A stretch of DNA of 64,000 nt from NCBI GenBank assembly GCA_964017195.1, contig OZ024895.1, positions 12,082,501 through 12,146,500 of the forward strand, written 5' to 3'. Source of the stretch: Siderastrea radians (taxonomy: Eukaryota; Cnidaria; Anthozoa; Scleractinia; Rhizangiidae). Positions 34,059 to 45,443 of this stretch are shown piece by piece. The notes below the pieces were generated by a model. The model was given only the letters and a program-made list of their open reading frames with translations, had not been told where the DNA came from and did no database searches. The position numbers and the translations under genes were made by a program. Numbering within the stretch: the stretch's first letter is position 1; every line of letters begins with the position of its first letter.

Positions 34059-34114
34059 TTTACTGCGGAAAAAGTGAAAGAAATTCCTAGACAAGATCCA
34101 TACGACGTCTCAAG

Positions 34115-35563
34115 ATGCCAACCGAGACTGATGCGGCACAAAATTCGGTTCGGAACATCGGAAAAGTTCAGAAGGTCGCAGTGGGAACCGACTTCGAAGC
34201 GTATGCAGAACAGCTAGAATTCTTCTTCGTGGTCAATGGAGTGACCGACTCGAAACAGAAGAAAGCCGTCCTGTTAACTAATCTTCCCACCGAAACGTAC
34301 CAGCTGGCGAAAGATTTGGTGGCCCCGATATTGTTAAGAGAAGATTCTCTCACATATGACACGATCGTAGAGCGTCTCCAGAAGCAATTGAAGCCCCAGA
34401 AATCTGCTCTAGTCGCCAGGTATGTGTTTGACAACTGAGTGCGAAACGCAGGAGAAACGATGAGTCAGTGTGTTGCTGTTCTAAAGCATCTAGCTACTGA
34501 TTGCAAGTTTAATGATGCCATGCGACTGGAAAGGCTCAGAGATAGATTGGTTTCGGGTATTCGAGATAAGAGAATGATGTCAGAACTTTTGAAACTCAAA
34601 CTCGAGGAACTGACATTTGACATTGCTGTAGCGAAATGCATCGCTATTGAGTAATCTTACAAGGATGTTGAAGCTCTCCAAGGGGGTAAAGAGTCAAACC
34701 CAGTTGATTTGTTATCCAAGTCAAGGCCAAACAAGAAGCCTAAACCTAAGAAGGAAGCTAGGCCTTCAGAGAAAAAGAGTTCCCCATCCCCTAAAGAGCC
34801 AGGTGATCGAAGTTGCTACCGTTGTTTGGGAAATCATGATCATAAAAGTTGTCCGTACAAAAGGGAAAAATGTCACCACTGTAACAAGACCGGCCATATT
34901 GTGAGGGCTTGTAAATCCAAGAAAAGGGAGACACAAGCTGCCCGACCTCCAGTAAATTATGTGGACAGTGATGACGGAGACAGCGAAGACTACTTAGGAT
35001 CCCTTGAGGTTAATAACGTGAGTGACAAGGATCATGTGATATGGGTCAGCCCCGAAGTACAGGGAAGGGTAGTCAAGATGGAACTAGACACAGGTTCAGC
35101 TGTGTCTGTACTCCCATACAAACAGTATAAGGAACATTTTGGTCACGTGAAACTAGCAAAGAGCCATGTCACACTTAAAACCTACACTGGGCAGAAAATC
35201 GCACCTAAGGGAGAGATGAAGTGTATTGTTAAGTTTAAGGGCCAAGAAAAGGAGTTAACCCTACAAGTGGTTGAGACACCAGGGCCAGCATTGTTTGGGG
35301 GTGACTGGCTCTCCAAAATTCAGCTGGACTGGGGTGGAATCAAAGCCCTTAAGCTTAACCAGACGTCGGAGGGGATCATGCAGCACAAAGTGGACCAGTT
35401 GTTGCAGAAGTACGAGTCTATATTTTCTGAGGGCGTTGGCACACTTAAAGGCAACAAGGCTGATTTAAAAGTTGAGGAGGGCTGCCAGCCTAGCTTTCAT
35501 AAGCCACGTCAGGTTCCATATGCACTTCGCCCCAGGGTAGAAGCAGAATTGACACGTTTATAG
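34115..35563 (+). pseudogene. Gypsy gag and protease region, two in-frame stops
   Basis: One frame runs from the ATG at 34115 to 35563, broken by TGA at 34436 and TAA at 34652. The first half is Gag-like and alpha-helical. Two zinc knuckles lie around 34815-34911, the second a perfect CX2CX4HX4C (CHHCNKTGHIVRAC). The aspartic protease motif LDTGS is at about 35086. Ends at TAG 35561, just before RT, in the same frame as RT, so an ancestral continuous gag-pol frame is likely. Not functional as it stands. Confidence 0.8.
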
Positions 35564-38160
35564 GAGGACGGTATTCTGTCTAAGGTAGAATACAGTGAAT
35601 GGGCTACCCCGATTGTCCCGGTAGTTAAGCGAAATGGATCAGTGCGCGTGTGTGGCGATTTCAAGGTCTCAGTCAATCCAGTTCTTCTTGCAGAACAGTA
35701 TCCTCTGCCGCGCATAGAGGATATGTTTGCGAATTTGGCTGTGGGAAAACATTTTAGCAAACTTGATCTACGCCAAGCTTATCACCAGATGGAAGTAACA
35801 GAGGAATCCAAGAAATACCTCACGATCAATACGCATAAGGGTCTTTTTCAATACAATCGGTTAGTTTTTGGCGTTACTTCATTAGTCCAGCGATTTGGCA
35901 ACGTGCCATAGACCAGGTATTACAGGGAATACCTGGCACCCAGTGTATCCTCGATGACATGATCGTCTCGGGCAAAACCGATGAAGAGCATTTGGAGAAT
36001 TTAGAGAGCGTGCTTAAGCGACTGCAAGACGCCGGTCTGAAGGCCAACAAAGAGAAGTGCGAGTTCGACAGGGATAGAGTTCAGTTCTGTGGGCATGAGA
36101 TCGACAGAGAAGGTCTCCACAAGACACAAGAGAAGATTGAGGCAGTAGTTAGCGCACCAAGACCTGAGAATGTGTCACAGCCTCGCTCATTTTTAGGGCT
36201 CGTTAACTATTACAACCGCTTCTTGCCTAATGCATCCACAGTTCTCCACCCACTTCCCCAGTTGTTAGAGCAAAACAGCGAATGGCAGTGGACTGAACAG
36301 TGCGAGCGAGCCTTCACAGAGGCTAAGCGCATGATTACATCTGAGCAGGTGCTAACGGATTATGATCCAGCGTTACCAGTTAGGCTTGCATGTGATGCTT
36401 CACCAATCGGCATCGCTGCGGTTCTTTCACACGTCATGCCTGATGGCATCGTTGACCAAGACAGAACGCAAGTACGCCCAGATCGACAAGGAGGCATTGT
36501 CCATCGTATGGGGGCTGAAACGGTTCCATGTGTACCTCTATGGGAGGCGGTTCACGTTCATTACAGATCACAAGCCCCTCACTGCCATTTTCCACCCAGA
36601 GAAGGGAGTTCCTTCCATGACCGCTGCGAGACTCCAGCGCTATGCTATGTTCCTGGCTGGTTTCGATTACAAGATAGAGTATAACCGCACGACCAAGCAC
36701 TGCAATGCTGATGGATTGTCTCGGCTCCCCCTTCAGCAAAAAGAGAGGGAGGAGATGGAAGTGGATTCGTCAGAGGTGTTCCACGCAACCCAGTTTGAGC
36801 CATTACCTGTAACCAGTGAAGCAGTTGCTAGAGAAACACGTAGTGACCTAGTCCTAGCAAGGGTGTACGAGTCCATCGTGAAAGGATGGTCTGCTCGTGT
36901 TGGTGGAGACAAGCCTTACTACGAGCGACGCAATGAACTGACGGTTCACCAAGGTTGCATTCTATGGGGAGTGAGAGTGGTAATCCCCAATAAGCTCCAA
37001 GACAGAGTGTTGGAGGAGCTGCACGACGGGCATCTGGGTGTGGTAAAAATGAAAGCACTGGCGAGGAGCTATGTCTGGTGGCCTAATATCAGTGGCCAAC
37101 TGGAAGAGCTAGCGAAAGCCTGCAGTGGGTGTAAGCACAACCGGAAGATGCCTACTAAAGCACTATTGCATCCGTGGGAGTGGGCCACTACACCAAGGCA
37201 ACGCATACACATCGACTATGCCGGCCCATTCCAGAACTCGATGTTGTTAGTAGTTGTCGATGCACACAGCAAGTGGCCGGAAGTGGTTCCTGTTAGTTCC
37301 ACCACTTCAAGTTCGACCATCGTAGTCCTACGCGATTTATTCGCCAGATTTGGAATTTGGAACAGATCGTTAGTGACAACGGTGCACAATTCGTTTCTGA
37401 GGAGTTCCAGGCGTTTGTCAGGTCCAATGGTGTCCGCCATTTGACGTCAGCACCATACCATCCGGCTACAAACGGTCTAGCTGAGAGGGCTGTACAAACT
37501 TTCAAGCAAGCGTTACGTTCCATGCATCAAAGCTTAAAGCTGGTGAAGGAGAAGTTGGCAAAGTTTCTCATAGCTTATAGGAACACTCCTCACTCCACTA
37601 CCGGTGTGAACCCTGCACAGCTACTCCTTGGAAGACCGTTGCGCACTCGCCTAGATTTGGTGAAACCTAACTTGAACCGCAAGATGGTTAACCAACAGCA
37701 TCAGCAGAGCTTTAGGGCCGCGAATGAGAAGGGTAGACAGTGTCGTCAGTTAGAGGTTGGTGACTCTGTGATGTCACGAGATTATCGGGGGGATCTGAAG
37801 TGGCGTTCAGGGCTGATTGTCAAGAAGACAGGTCCGCTGATGTACGAGGTGCAGGTGGCACCTGGGATTATTTGGCGTCGACATATCGACCAGCTGAAGC
37901 CAACGGCGGTTGAGCCCGACACTGTTGAGGTCAGCCAACCAGAAGTGGTCAGCCTACCACCAGTGCCAATCCAACAGAGTGCACCAGCCGACGTGGTTGG
38001 TACAGTTCCAGAGAATCCCGTGGCAGATCAACCGGAGATGGTTTCTGTCCCCTCACCTATAGCCACCGACCCTCCTGAAGTGACTCCAGTCAGTCTTACG
38101 GTCCGTGAGCGGCAGTATCCCCAGAGAGTGCACAGGGAACCACAGAGACTCGATCTCTGA
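35564..38160 (+). pseudogene. Gypsy RT, RNase H and integrase region, three frameshifts
   Basis: RT: KLDLRQAYHQM at about 35760 and, after the first frameshift, ILDDMIVSG at about 35948 (catalytic xxDD). RNase H: ACDASPIGIAAVL at about 36390, then a frameshift, then FITDHKPL. Integrase: an H-H-C-C zinc region at about 37020-37135, the first catalytic Asp in HIDYAGPF at about 37210, a frameshift, then VSDNGAQF and NGLAERAV with the second Asp and the Glu. A Pro/Val-rich tail ends at the TGA at 38158. All enzyme domains are recognisable but split over four frames. Confidence 0.85.
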
Positions 38161-38307
38161 ACTGTTTTTCTTTTTTTTCCCTTGTTTTCTGTTTTTCTTA
38201 GAAACTGTAGGTTACCGGACACTGTTAGTCGATTTAGTTGTTTTCTTGAGATTGTATCTTAGGCACAGTCTAAAAACTAGGGACAGATCATTTTTGTGTG
38301 GAGGAAA

Positions 38308-38426
38308 TGTTATGGTCTCCCTGTGCGTTTACCATATGTAGTAATTACATGCGCACGCATGGATTCAATAAAACGTGTTTGCAGTGAACCGCCATGTTGT
38401 CCGGATGCGTTCCTAGATCTCTTGTC
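38308..38426 (+). mobile_element. 3' LTR of Ty3/gypsy element
   Basis: Same 119-bp sequence as 33940-34058 except for three substitutions (TATGTA, GCGCAC, CCGGATG). Preceded by a polypurine tract and followed by AATAC, matching the left flank AATAA over four bases. Confidence 0.85.
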
Positions 38427-38861
38427 AATACCTGACAAATAATCATTACGATAACCACTTTCTGACACTTAGAGTAACACTCTAGCGGATGTGAAAAGCT
38501 CCCAAACCCATTAGATGACCTCCTTAGTAATAAATGTCAAAGTTTTAAATTTTTGTGCCACTTGTCATTACGAATTTTTTCCAAGAAAATTACAAGACCG
38601 TATAAATGTGACAATACAGCAATTGTAATGGTTTCAGGTTTCCTCGGAAAATCAACGGCAACAGTTGAAAGTCGACACTCAGTACAAACATTCAGTTACG
38701 ACGAAAAAAAAATTAATACAATCCGGAAATGTAACGTGGTGAATGCTCTCACAACAAGGCCAAAAAAAATGACATGATGCAACTGGTGACGTAGACAAAA
38801 CTAGTTGATGCCAACAAGTTAAAAAGCAACGAATTAGATGGTGTCATTATTTACCACTTAC

Positions 38862-39208
38862 AGTTTACAACCACATTCACATCTAATGTTCAAGAACACC
38901 AAAGTTCTCGTCATCTACTCGAAATCTGTAAACTACTAGGTCCGCTCTTTGCACTGTAAGGATTGTTAGCCATGCTTGGGGGACTGATATGTCTGCTCTG
39001 CATCGCTCTTGGAAACTGGGTGCCACATTTGTGTTCCGACTTCCATACTTTTGTGCAATACCCACTAGATTCCCAGGATTAGTAACACTGGAAAACTGCG
39101 CGGAGCCAACTCCACCACCAATAGTATAGTTCCATACAAGATTGATGTTGTGTAATTCCTGCACATATGATGGCTCTGAATGCTTTGAATTAAAAACGGC
39201 TGCCGCTT
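38862..39208 (-). pseudogene. Ig gene A, exon 2 (V-like domain, frameshifted near its end)
   Basis: Acceptor TCTGTATAG, donor GTAAGT; 347 bp, two more than the 345-bp paralogous exon of gene B. It encodes ELHNINLVWNYTIGGG (core Trp, no B-strand Cys), NVAPSFQERCRADISV and AWLTILTVQRADLVVYRF (Tyr but no F-strand Cys). Two extra bases after LEH create an immediate stop and destroy the final G strand and the phase-1 exit. A signal exon with a good start survives, so the product could only be a truncated secreted domain; a pseudogene is more likely. The Asp of D-x-G-x-Y is also altered (RADLVVY versus RSDQGVY). Confidence 0.65.
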
Positions 39209-40579
39209 CTATACAGAAAAATACCGTAGCGCTTCCATAATGAGCAAAATTCATTAGTGCAGAGTGCACTTCGTAACAAGGGATTATTGATACTCTAGTC
39301 AGGTGGCTTAAGAAAAATACTGTTTAACACTAAACGAAATTAAGGAGAAATATCACATCCTTTACATACATAACAGGCAGTAAAAAGACCATGAATATTC
39401 GTATGTAAATAGCCTAAGCAACAGAACCTGCGACGTGTCTGAGCACAAGCATTAACATAAATAAATTTGAAAGACCCGATGATTTAACTACAGCGAACAC
39501 AAAATGTCTAAACTAAGGACTGCTTCACTGACCTTGAAAAGGGAAAAAATGTATTTGAAACAACTGGACGTTCTTTAAACAGTAGTTAGGGGCGGAACTA
39601 ATGTGGACATTGTTGTAAATAGTTTGAAGAAACCAACGTTTACTTAATGATTTATCATACTCAGTGCATTTATCTAGGGGGAAGGCAATCGCTGAAATCA
39701 ATTTCAGTGCCGAGTGATGCGGTCAAACATCGACCTTCAGGATCGAAAGCCAGTCGTTGGATTGAACTCGATTGTGTTTGTTAGTCGAACATGATTATTA
39801 CCAGAAACAGTTCAGTATCCATCGAGCACCATGAAAACTAAGCCCCAGTATTATTAAATCTGGAGAAAGAGCTACCTTTTCTCACTTCAACCACTCGTTT
39901 CTAATTCTTAGTAATGCTTATAAAAAGCCCCCGCCCCCGGAATAAAAAGCTACCTAACAGTTGTTAATCGTTAATTTTGAAATTTATGGTTGTCAATGTT
40001 AATTTATGTTTGGCTCACTACTGTTCATAGTGAATAGTGAAAGAAGTCCTGACTTCTCAGCCATAAAATGAAAACAACAGTTCAACCGGAAACAATGGTA
40101 ACGCAACAATAAATTAAAACGGATAGGAGTGAATTCTTTAGGCGAAGATTTACAAAAGTACAACATAAGACTGAAGATGCCAGATACAGGCCCAATAGAA
40201 GGTTAATAGTGATGCCTAAAGAATAATTTTCGACTTCTGTTCATTTGTGACAGCCCGCCTATTTAGTTTTTTCGTAACTTGAGACATGTCATGAGCAGTT
40301 CAAAATGAAGAGGCTTGATCGCTCTCATGAAATCAACATATTAAAATATCCCAACGCGCTCATACTAAGAGGAAACTAACTCTGCACAGAATATGCATAC
40401 AGATAAACGTTGTACTCCAAAGATTCTACAAAAAAAAGGTTTCCACGTCGTGATGAAATGCCAAGATTTATGGCATCGAAATTTCTGACTACTTCCTATA
40501 TTAGTACATCGATCTCGTTTGAATGGTTAAGGCGGCATGCAACTGGTCTGACACCGTTCTCTTGCGTTAGCTAACTTAC

Positions 40580-40628
40580 CTGACTGTGGTGGAATGAAAA
40601 TCAAGTACAAAAGAAGAACTCGGTCCAT
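40580..40628 (-). CDS. Ig gene A, exon 1 (signal peptide)
   Basis: Minus-strand ATG at 40628 encodes MDRVLLLYLIFIPPQS, a signal peptide, ending in phase 1 at CAG|GTAAGT (40580). It is nearly identical to exon 1 of gene B (43955-44003), 49 bp in both. It would join exon 2 at 39208. The reading frame of this exon is intact although exon 2 is damaged. Confidence 0.7.
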
Positions 40629-40839
40629 TGTCGTTTTCACGAGTTACAGCGGCCCTGAAGTTATTTATTGATTAAAATTATGAACATAAATATGTCTTTA
40701 TTTGTCATCGCTAATCCATGATTGGGCAGGCGCGGCGCAGGCGCATCCTGAAACTTTGCCAAGGAGCAGATTTGAACACTGAAGGCGTGACCGTCTAAAC
40801 GTTGTAGGGCACACTACCCAGGCAAGAAATTGCTTTAGA

Positions 40840-41400
40840 TTTACTAAAATGCCATTTCCTGCGTTTTTGGGTCACTCGGACTGCATATATTCCATTTCCC
40901 TTTCAAGGAATATGAAAAATCGGGAGATCAACACGTCAAACGCCATATTGTTGTTTAAAGTACCCGTTGAGCTAATTGCAAGGTTTAACTGCGAGATGCA
41001 TTTCGAGCGAGAGGATTTATTCCAGGCTGAGATAAAGTCAGGCCGACCTGAGAGACTATTCCACAGGGAATGGCCCTTATTCGAATTTTTAAAAGGATCG
41101 AATATGTTATAAGGTACAAGGCCATTCTTTACTTTGCACATTAAGATGGCTATGTCTTGGGTACGCCTGTCAGTAGAGAGACGGTAGCCTTGCACGGCTT
41201 AGAAAAGCAGCATAAGTGTCTCTCTTTGGGTTAAAGATGGCTCTTGGAGCACGTTCAAGTACCCTTTCAAGCTTGGGCTTGTTGGACAGTCTACAAAAGT
41301 GCCAAACGTTGTGACAGTACGTCAAATGTAGAAGTATTGCAGATCGATATAAGTGGAGTCTGGTCTCACATGAGATCATGTTACGAAGTCTTAGTAGTAC
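40840..41400 (-). mobile_element. LINE fragment, RT C-terminal part
   Basis: Minus-strand frames 41379-41170 and 41195-40872 overlap by a frameshift. They read ETRLHLYRSAILLHLTYCHN, VWHFCRLSNKPKLERVLERA, RDTYAAFLSRARLPSLY, then RTQDIAILMCKVKNGLVPYN and GHSLWNSLSGRPDFISAWN. This is the thumb and C-terminal region after the RT catalytic core in jockey/CR1-like LINEs. No FADD box and no clean tail are present. It lies between the two Ig gene units, possibly interrupting the 3' side of gene B. Confidence 0.75.
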
Positions 41401-42374
41401 CCCAACTTTCCGGCTAGCCTATTTGCATATATTACTTGTATGATCTCGTGTCATTCATAACGTTTGTACACAAAACATTATTAATATAAGCAAGATACGG
41501 CCATGATCACTTCAATTATAGAGAGCAAAATGGTTTAGCGAGAGACATGCTATGAAAGATGAAACAAACCACACTGCAAACTATGAAGGTAGTAGAACTG
41601 AAAAGTATTGGGTACTCGATTTCATCTTATTCTTTATACGAGGTTCCATGGGAGATTATATTTATGTTATCTTTGGCAGGAAATATAAAAGTATTAATTT
41701 TGGGGGATAAGACAAAGACGTTGACTGACGTGAAGTCATATAGGTTCCACTTCCGTCGGTTTCTCTGAGTGTGCTTTTCGTTGAGTTCCTTGATCTTGAC
41801 AGACTCAGCACAGTATACATATTAAAACGAAAATACGTTTACTATCATCTTAAGGTATGTTGTTGCTGCTGAGTCTCACTAGTTTTGTTGAATCTTCGGG
41901 TTTAAATAACTGCAAGTTCTTCAATTTTCTCTGTGGGTGACTTTTATCAGTAAAGGCGCATATTCTTTGAAAAGAGACGTTTCTTACGATAACCAGCATC
42001 CGTTACTTTACAGTAACACTCTAGCAGATGTGAAGAGCAGGGTAAATAAGTGTGTTCATAACAGCCCTTTGGATAAGATCCTTTATAGAACAATAAATTT
42101 CAAAGCTTTAAATTTTTTCGAGAAAATTGCAAGACCATGGAAATTTGACAATACAGTATTTGTCATTCTTTCATATTCTATCACAAAATCTATAGAAAAA
42201 CTGAAAGCCGACAACTACACACATTAACGATGACAAAAAATGTTGATATCTTCGTGGAAAGCCACAATAGGACCAAATAAATAGTTGACATGATGCAATG
42301 GTTACGCCTTTGCTGGAAGTTGATAATTAAAAAGCAGTGAATCACGGGATGGTTTCATTAAGTTTACCTCTTAC

Positions 42375-42719
42375 ATTTTACAATCACATTCACGTCATGT
42401 TGGAGGTTACCAAAGTTGTCGTCAGCTAGTTGAAATCTGTAAACTCCTTGATCTGATCTTTGCACTGTAAGGATTGTTAGCCATGCCTGGGAGACTGATA
42501 TGTCTGCTATGAATCGCTCTTGTAAACTGGGTGCCACATTTGTGTTCCCACTTCCAAACTTTTGTGCAATGGCCACTGGACTACCAGGATTAGAAGCATT
42601 CAAAAAAAATGCGGAAGAAATTCCACCACCAAGAGTATAGGTCCACACAAGCGTGATGTTTTCTAATTCCTGCACATCTGTTGGCTCTGAAGGCTTTGAA
42701 ATAAAAACTGCTGCAGCTT
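42375..42719 (-). CDS. Ig gene B, exon 2 (cysteine-less V-like domain)
   Basis: Acceptor CTACATAG, donor T|GTAAGA; 345 bp, 115 codons, phase 1 at both ends. It encodes ELENITLVWTYTLGGG (core Trp in C strand), SSAFFLNASNPGSPVAIAQK, LQERFIADISVSQAWLTILT, then QRSDQGVYRFQLADDNFG and HDVNVIVK. D-x-G-x-Y is intact, but the cysteine expected two residues after the Tyr is Phe and the B-strand cysteine is absent, as in 10178-10513. N-glycosylation sites at NIT and NAS. Following exons would lie left of 42375; none was recognised before unit A, so the gene may be short or truncated. Confidence 0.75.
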
Positions 42720-43954
42720 CTATGTAGAAAGATACCATAACACAACATCATAAGAAATATTCATCAGTGCAGCGTGCACAGTATATAATTTGAATGGTTT
42801 ATTGATAACCTATATTATTTAATTCTGGAAATAAGCAGAAACTAGCGATTTAGTTTATTTATAAACCATACAAGAGTTCGGAAATCGGAAGTTTGATGTA
42901 GCTCGATGGACACTGTCGGAACTGGTTTGAATATACAAGTTTGACTGAAAAACACAATCCAGTTTAACCCGACTCACTTTCGATTTTATTCGACCAAAGT
43001 CAATGCTTTTCTGACTGAATCACTCGGGATTTCCAGCGTTTCGAATTCGATTGCTGTCATTGACTTTGCCTGGATAGATGCAGTGAGTATGATACTTCCC
43101 TAAAACTATTTACAACCATGTTCACATTCCTTTTTATATTAGCTGGCGTACAAAGAACGTCCAGTTAATTGAGTTTTAATTTTTGTGAACCAGCTCTTAG
43201 TTTAGACATTTCAGCTTTTGGTCAAAAATAGCTTATTCTATCTTTTCTCACTACAAACACTATTTTCTGTCTTTTGATAATCGTATTAAAAAGCGATTTA
43301 AAAGTTAAATGTTAATTTTGATATTCCAAAAATGAATTTTTGTATTGTATTCAGTTTTATTTTTCATTAGGGGGCAGTATCATTAACACTAAAGGCCGTG
43401 GTCCTGACCTCTCGTTTAGCCATCAGCTAGTACGACAGCTCAACCGGAAACAAACATAACGCAACCGTAAAACGGCTAACACTGAATTCTTCAGGTCAAG
43501 ATTTACAAAAATACGACGTTAAACTCACGATTGCGAGATACACGCCAATAGAAGGTTAATAGTGATGCCAGCAAAATAGTTCACCACTTCTGTTTAATCC
43601 TGACAGCCCGTTTATTTAGTTTTTCTAAGCCTGAGTAGTTCATAATGTCGGCTTGATCCTCAACGGAGTACAAACTCTGATTAAATCAACATAAATATCC
43701 TAACATGTATCCTAACGTGCTCATTATGCCAGGATGTTCACCGTAGCTACACAGGGAGCATGTATAGAAATTACTTTGTTGTCATCGAAGACTCTACACG
43801 AAGGTTGGTTTCGACTTTTTTTAGTTGCTTCCTCAAAGACGGTGACGTATTATTGAATTAGTACAAAGTAAATCGATCAGGTTGAAAGATACATAAAAAT
43901 CAAGGCAGCATGCCACTGACTACACCGTTCCTCTTACGTTAGCCATTAACTTAC

Positions 43955-44003
43955 CTGACAGTGGTGGAACCCAAATCAAGTACAAAAGAAGAACTCCGTC
44001 CAT
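43955..44003 (-). CDS. Ig gene B, exon 1 (signal peptide)
   Basis: Minus-strand ATG at 44003 encodes MDGVLLLYLIWVPPLS, hydrophobic and ending in a small-residue cleavage context, with donor CAG|GTAAGT in phase 1. It joins exon 2 in phase. Upstream (44004-44110) is conserved with gene A, probably including the promoter. Confidence 0.75.
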
Positions 44004-44440
44004 TGCATGGGATTGTTGATCACTGCATCGTTTTTACAAACTACGGCGGCGCTGAAGTTATTTTTTGATCGATTTACTATGCACATAAATTTGTATTTAA
44101 ATTATTTGTTATTATATCCTTTAATGGGCAGCCGGCGAGGATCCTGAAAGAAACGTGACCGCTTTCCCATGATTTTAACACTGATCAGAAATTGTTGTAG
44201 ATTTAATTTACACTAACTAAAATGCGAAAGCCTGTGCAGGAAGCGTTTTCTTAGGCTTTTCCGCATGAGAAGCATTTTTTTTTTTTTTTGCTTTTTCTCT
44301 CCTCATTGCTCACAAAGAGTGAAGAATCGGGCAAGCACAGAAAGCGAAAAGTGCCTTTTAAAATACTATGTCAAAGACATTATTCAACGGAAGGTCTGTG
44401 ATGCACACATTAATTTATCCCTCGGGAAGCTCTCCACGTA

Positions 44441-44625
44441 ATGACGACATGAGTGACTTCTATGTCGCCAAATGCCAAACTCACCCCCTCTCCGGTAAAT
44501 CAAGTGTTGTACCGCTCAAATTTCGGCGGGAAATCGCGCGCGGGTCGCATTCAGGTATAAAACTTGACTTACCAGAGAGAGGGTGAGTTTGGCATTTGGC
44601 GACATAGAAGTCACTCAAGTCATCC
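44441..44625. mobile_element. Hairpin MITE with about 50-bp arms
   Basis: GAGTGACTTCTATGTCGCCA followed by AATGCCAAACTCACCC at 44451 is inverted at about 44582-44618 (GGGTGAGTTTGGCATTTGGC then GACATAGAAGTCACTC). Arms are almost perfect and enclose about 75 bp. The frame 44368-44586 crosses it and is not a gene. Confidence 0.75.
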
Positions 44626-45443
44626 CCCGGTGGAGCGAAATTTGGCGCTTTGTCCCAGGCTTGACCGTTAGTTTTGACCCTCTTTTCCTTACAAGCCTGT
44701 GATGGCGGCGATTTCGAAAAGTTAGTTCGTTTTTAATGCAGGGCTGTACTTCGAGAGATAAACTAATTGACGATTGAATCACATAGAAAGGTAGGAGATT
44801 TATCCTTTTTGAAATGTGTTGTGGTTTTAAAGCGCTGACTTTAGATTGAATCGATTTTTAGCGGGTATTTTGATCGGGACCTCGAGTGTCGGTTGGCAAT
44901 TTTGAATTCCCGTTTTCCTACCTTAAGCTCTCTTTAGTACGTGACATGCCGTCGCGTCGACCGTTAAGCAGAAAATCGCCCAAAACGGCCTCCGGAAGCT
45001 CGGAAAAGCGATAAAAACACAGCAAACACACAACAGGTAAGGTTTTTTAAACTTTATTTCGATTTTAATGTACTTTCGGCGGAAAACCGCCGATTATTTT
45101 CGATCGAATTACAGCTCCATACAAACTCTCATATTACGCTTTGGTTACCTGTGGTTGTATTTGAACATGATGCCATTTGTAATTTATCAGAAATTCACTT
45201 TGTGTTTGCATTGCAAAATTAGAAGGTCCCAGAAAATTAAAACAACAGTAATGAAGAACTATCTTTAAAGTATCCCTGGATAAAGACTGGAAGATTTTAA
45301 TGCACTACCACATGCATTTTCTAAAAATTATTATATAAATGAAGTCTCCACCCATTCTCACCCTGTTCGCAATCTCGTACCCAGAGTCCACCACAGGCAG
45401 CCCAAGCTCACGCCTCGAGAAAGCGAGGAATTTATAAATTATT

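Larger units (their letters stand above)
34059..38307 (+). mobile_element. Ty3/gypsy retrotransposon, internal region (decayed)
   Basis: Between two 119-bp LTRs lies a gag-protease-RT-RNase H-integrase order, the Ty3/gypsy (Metaviridae) arrangement, resembling the K02A2.6-like proteins abundant in cnidarians. A purine-rich tract (GTGGAGGAAA) abuts the 3' LTR. Three in-frame stops (34436, 34652, 35561) and three frameshifts (near 35890, 36445 and 37355) disable it. Given the high LTR identity, this many defects is notable. The element sits inside duplicated unit A, downstream of Ig gene A. Confidence 0.85.
38427..40720. repeat. Duplicated unit A (carries Ig gene A)
   Basis: Aligns in the same order with 41970-44110: CGATAACCA and AACACTCTAGCGGATGTGAA at the left, the V-like exon, intron text such as TAGAAGGTTAATAGTGATGCC, the signal exon, and GAAGTTATTT beyond it. 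Many substitutions and indels show an old tandem duplication. A block of about 340 bp in the intron (39480-39845) is inverted relative to the other copy. Confidence 0.8.
41600..44110. repeat. Duplicated unit B (carries Ig gene B)
   Basis: Partner of unit A. Its left part (41600-41970) corresponds to sequence left of the gypsy element (33740-33939), and the rest to 38440-40720. Removing the gypsy element from A gives units of about 2.5 kb each. Intron segment 42875-43215 is the inverse of 39480-39845. Confidence 0.8.

Noticed and set aside
42364..42738. Single-exon reading of Ig gene B exon 2 including bases beyond the splice sites
   Set aside because: The frame extends into intron on both sides; the acceptor at 42719 and donor at 42375 give matching phases.
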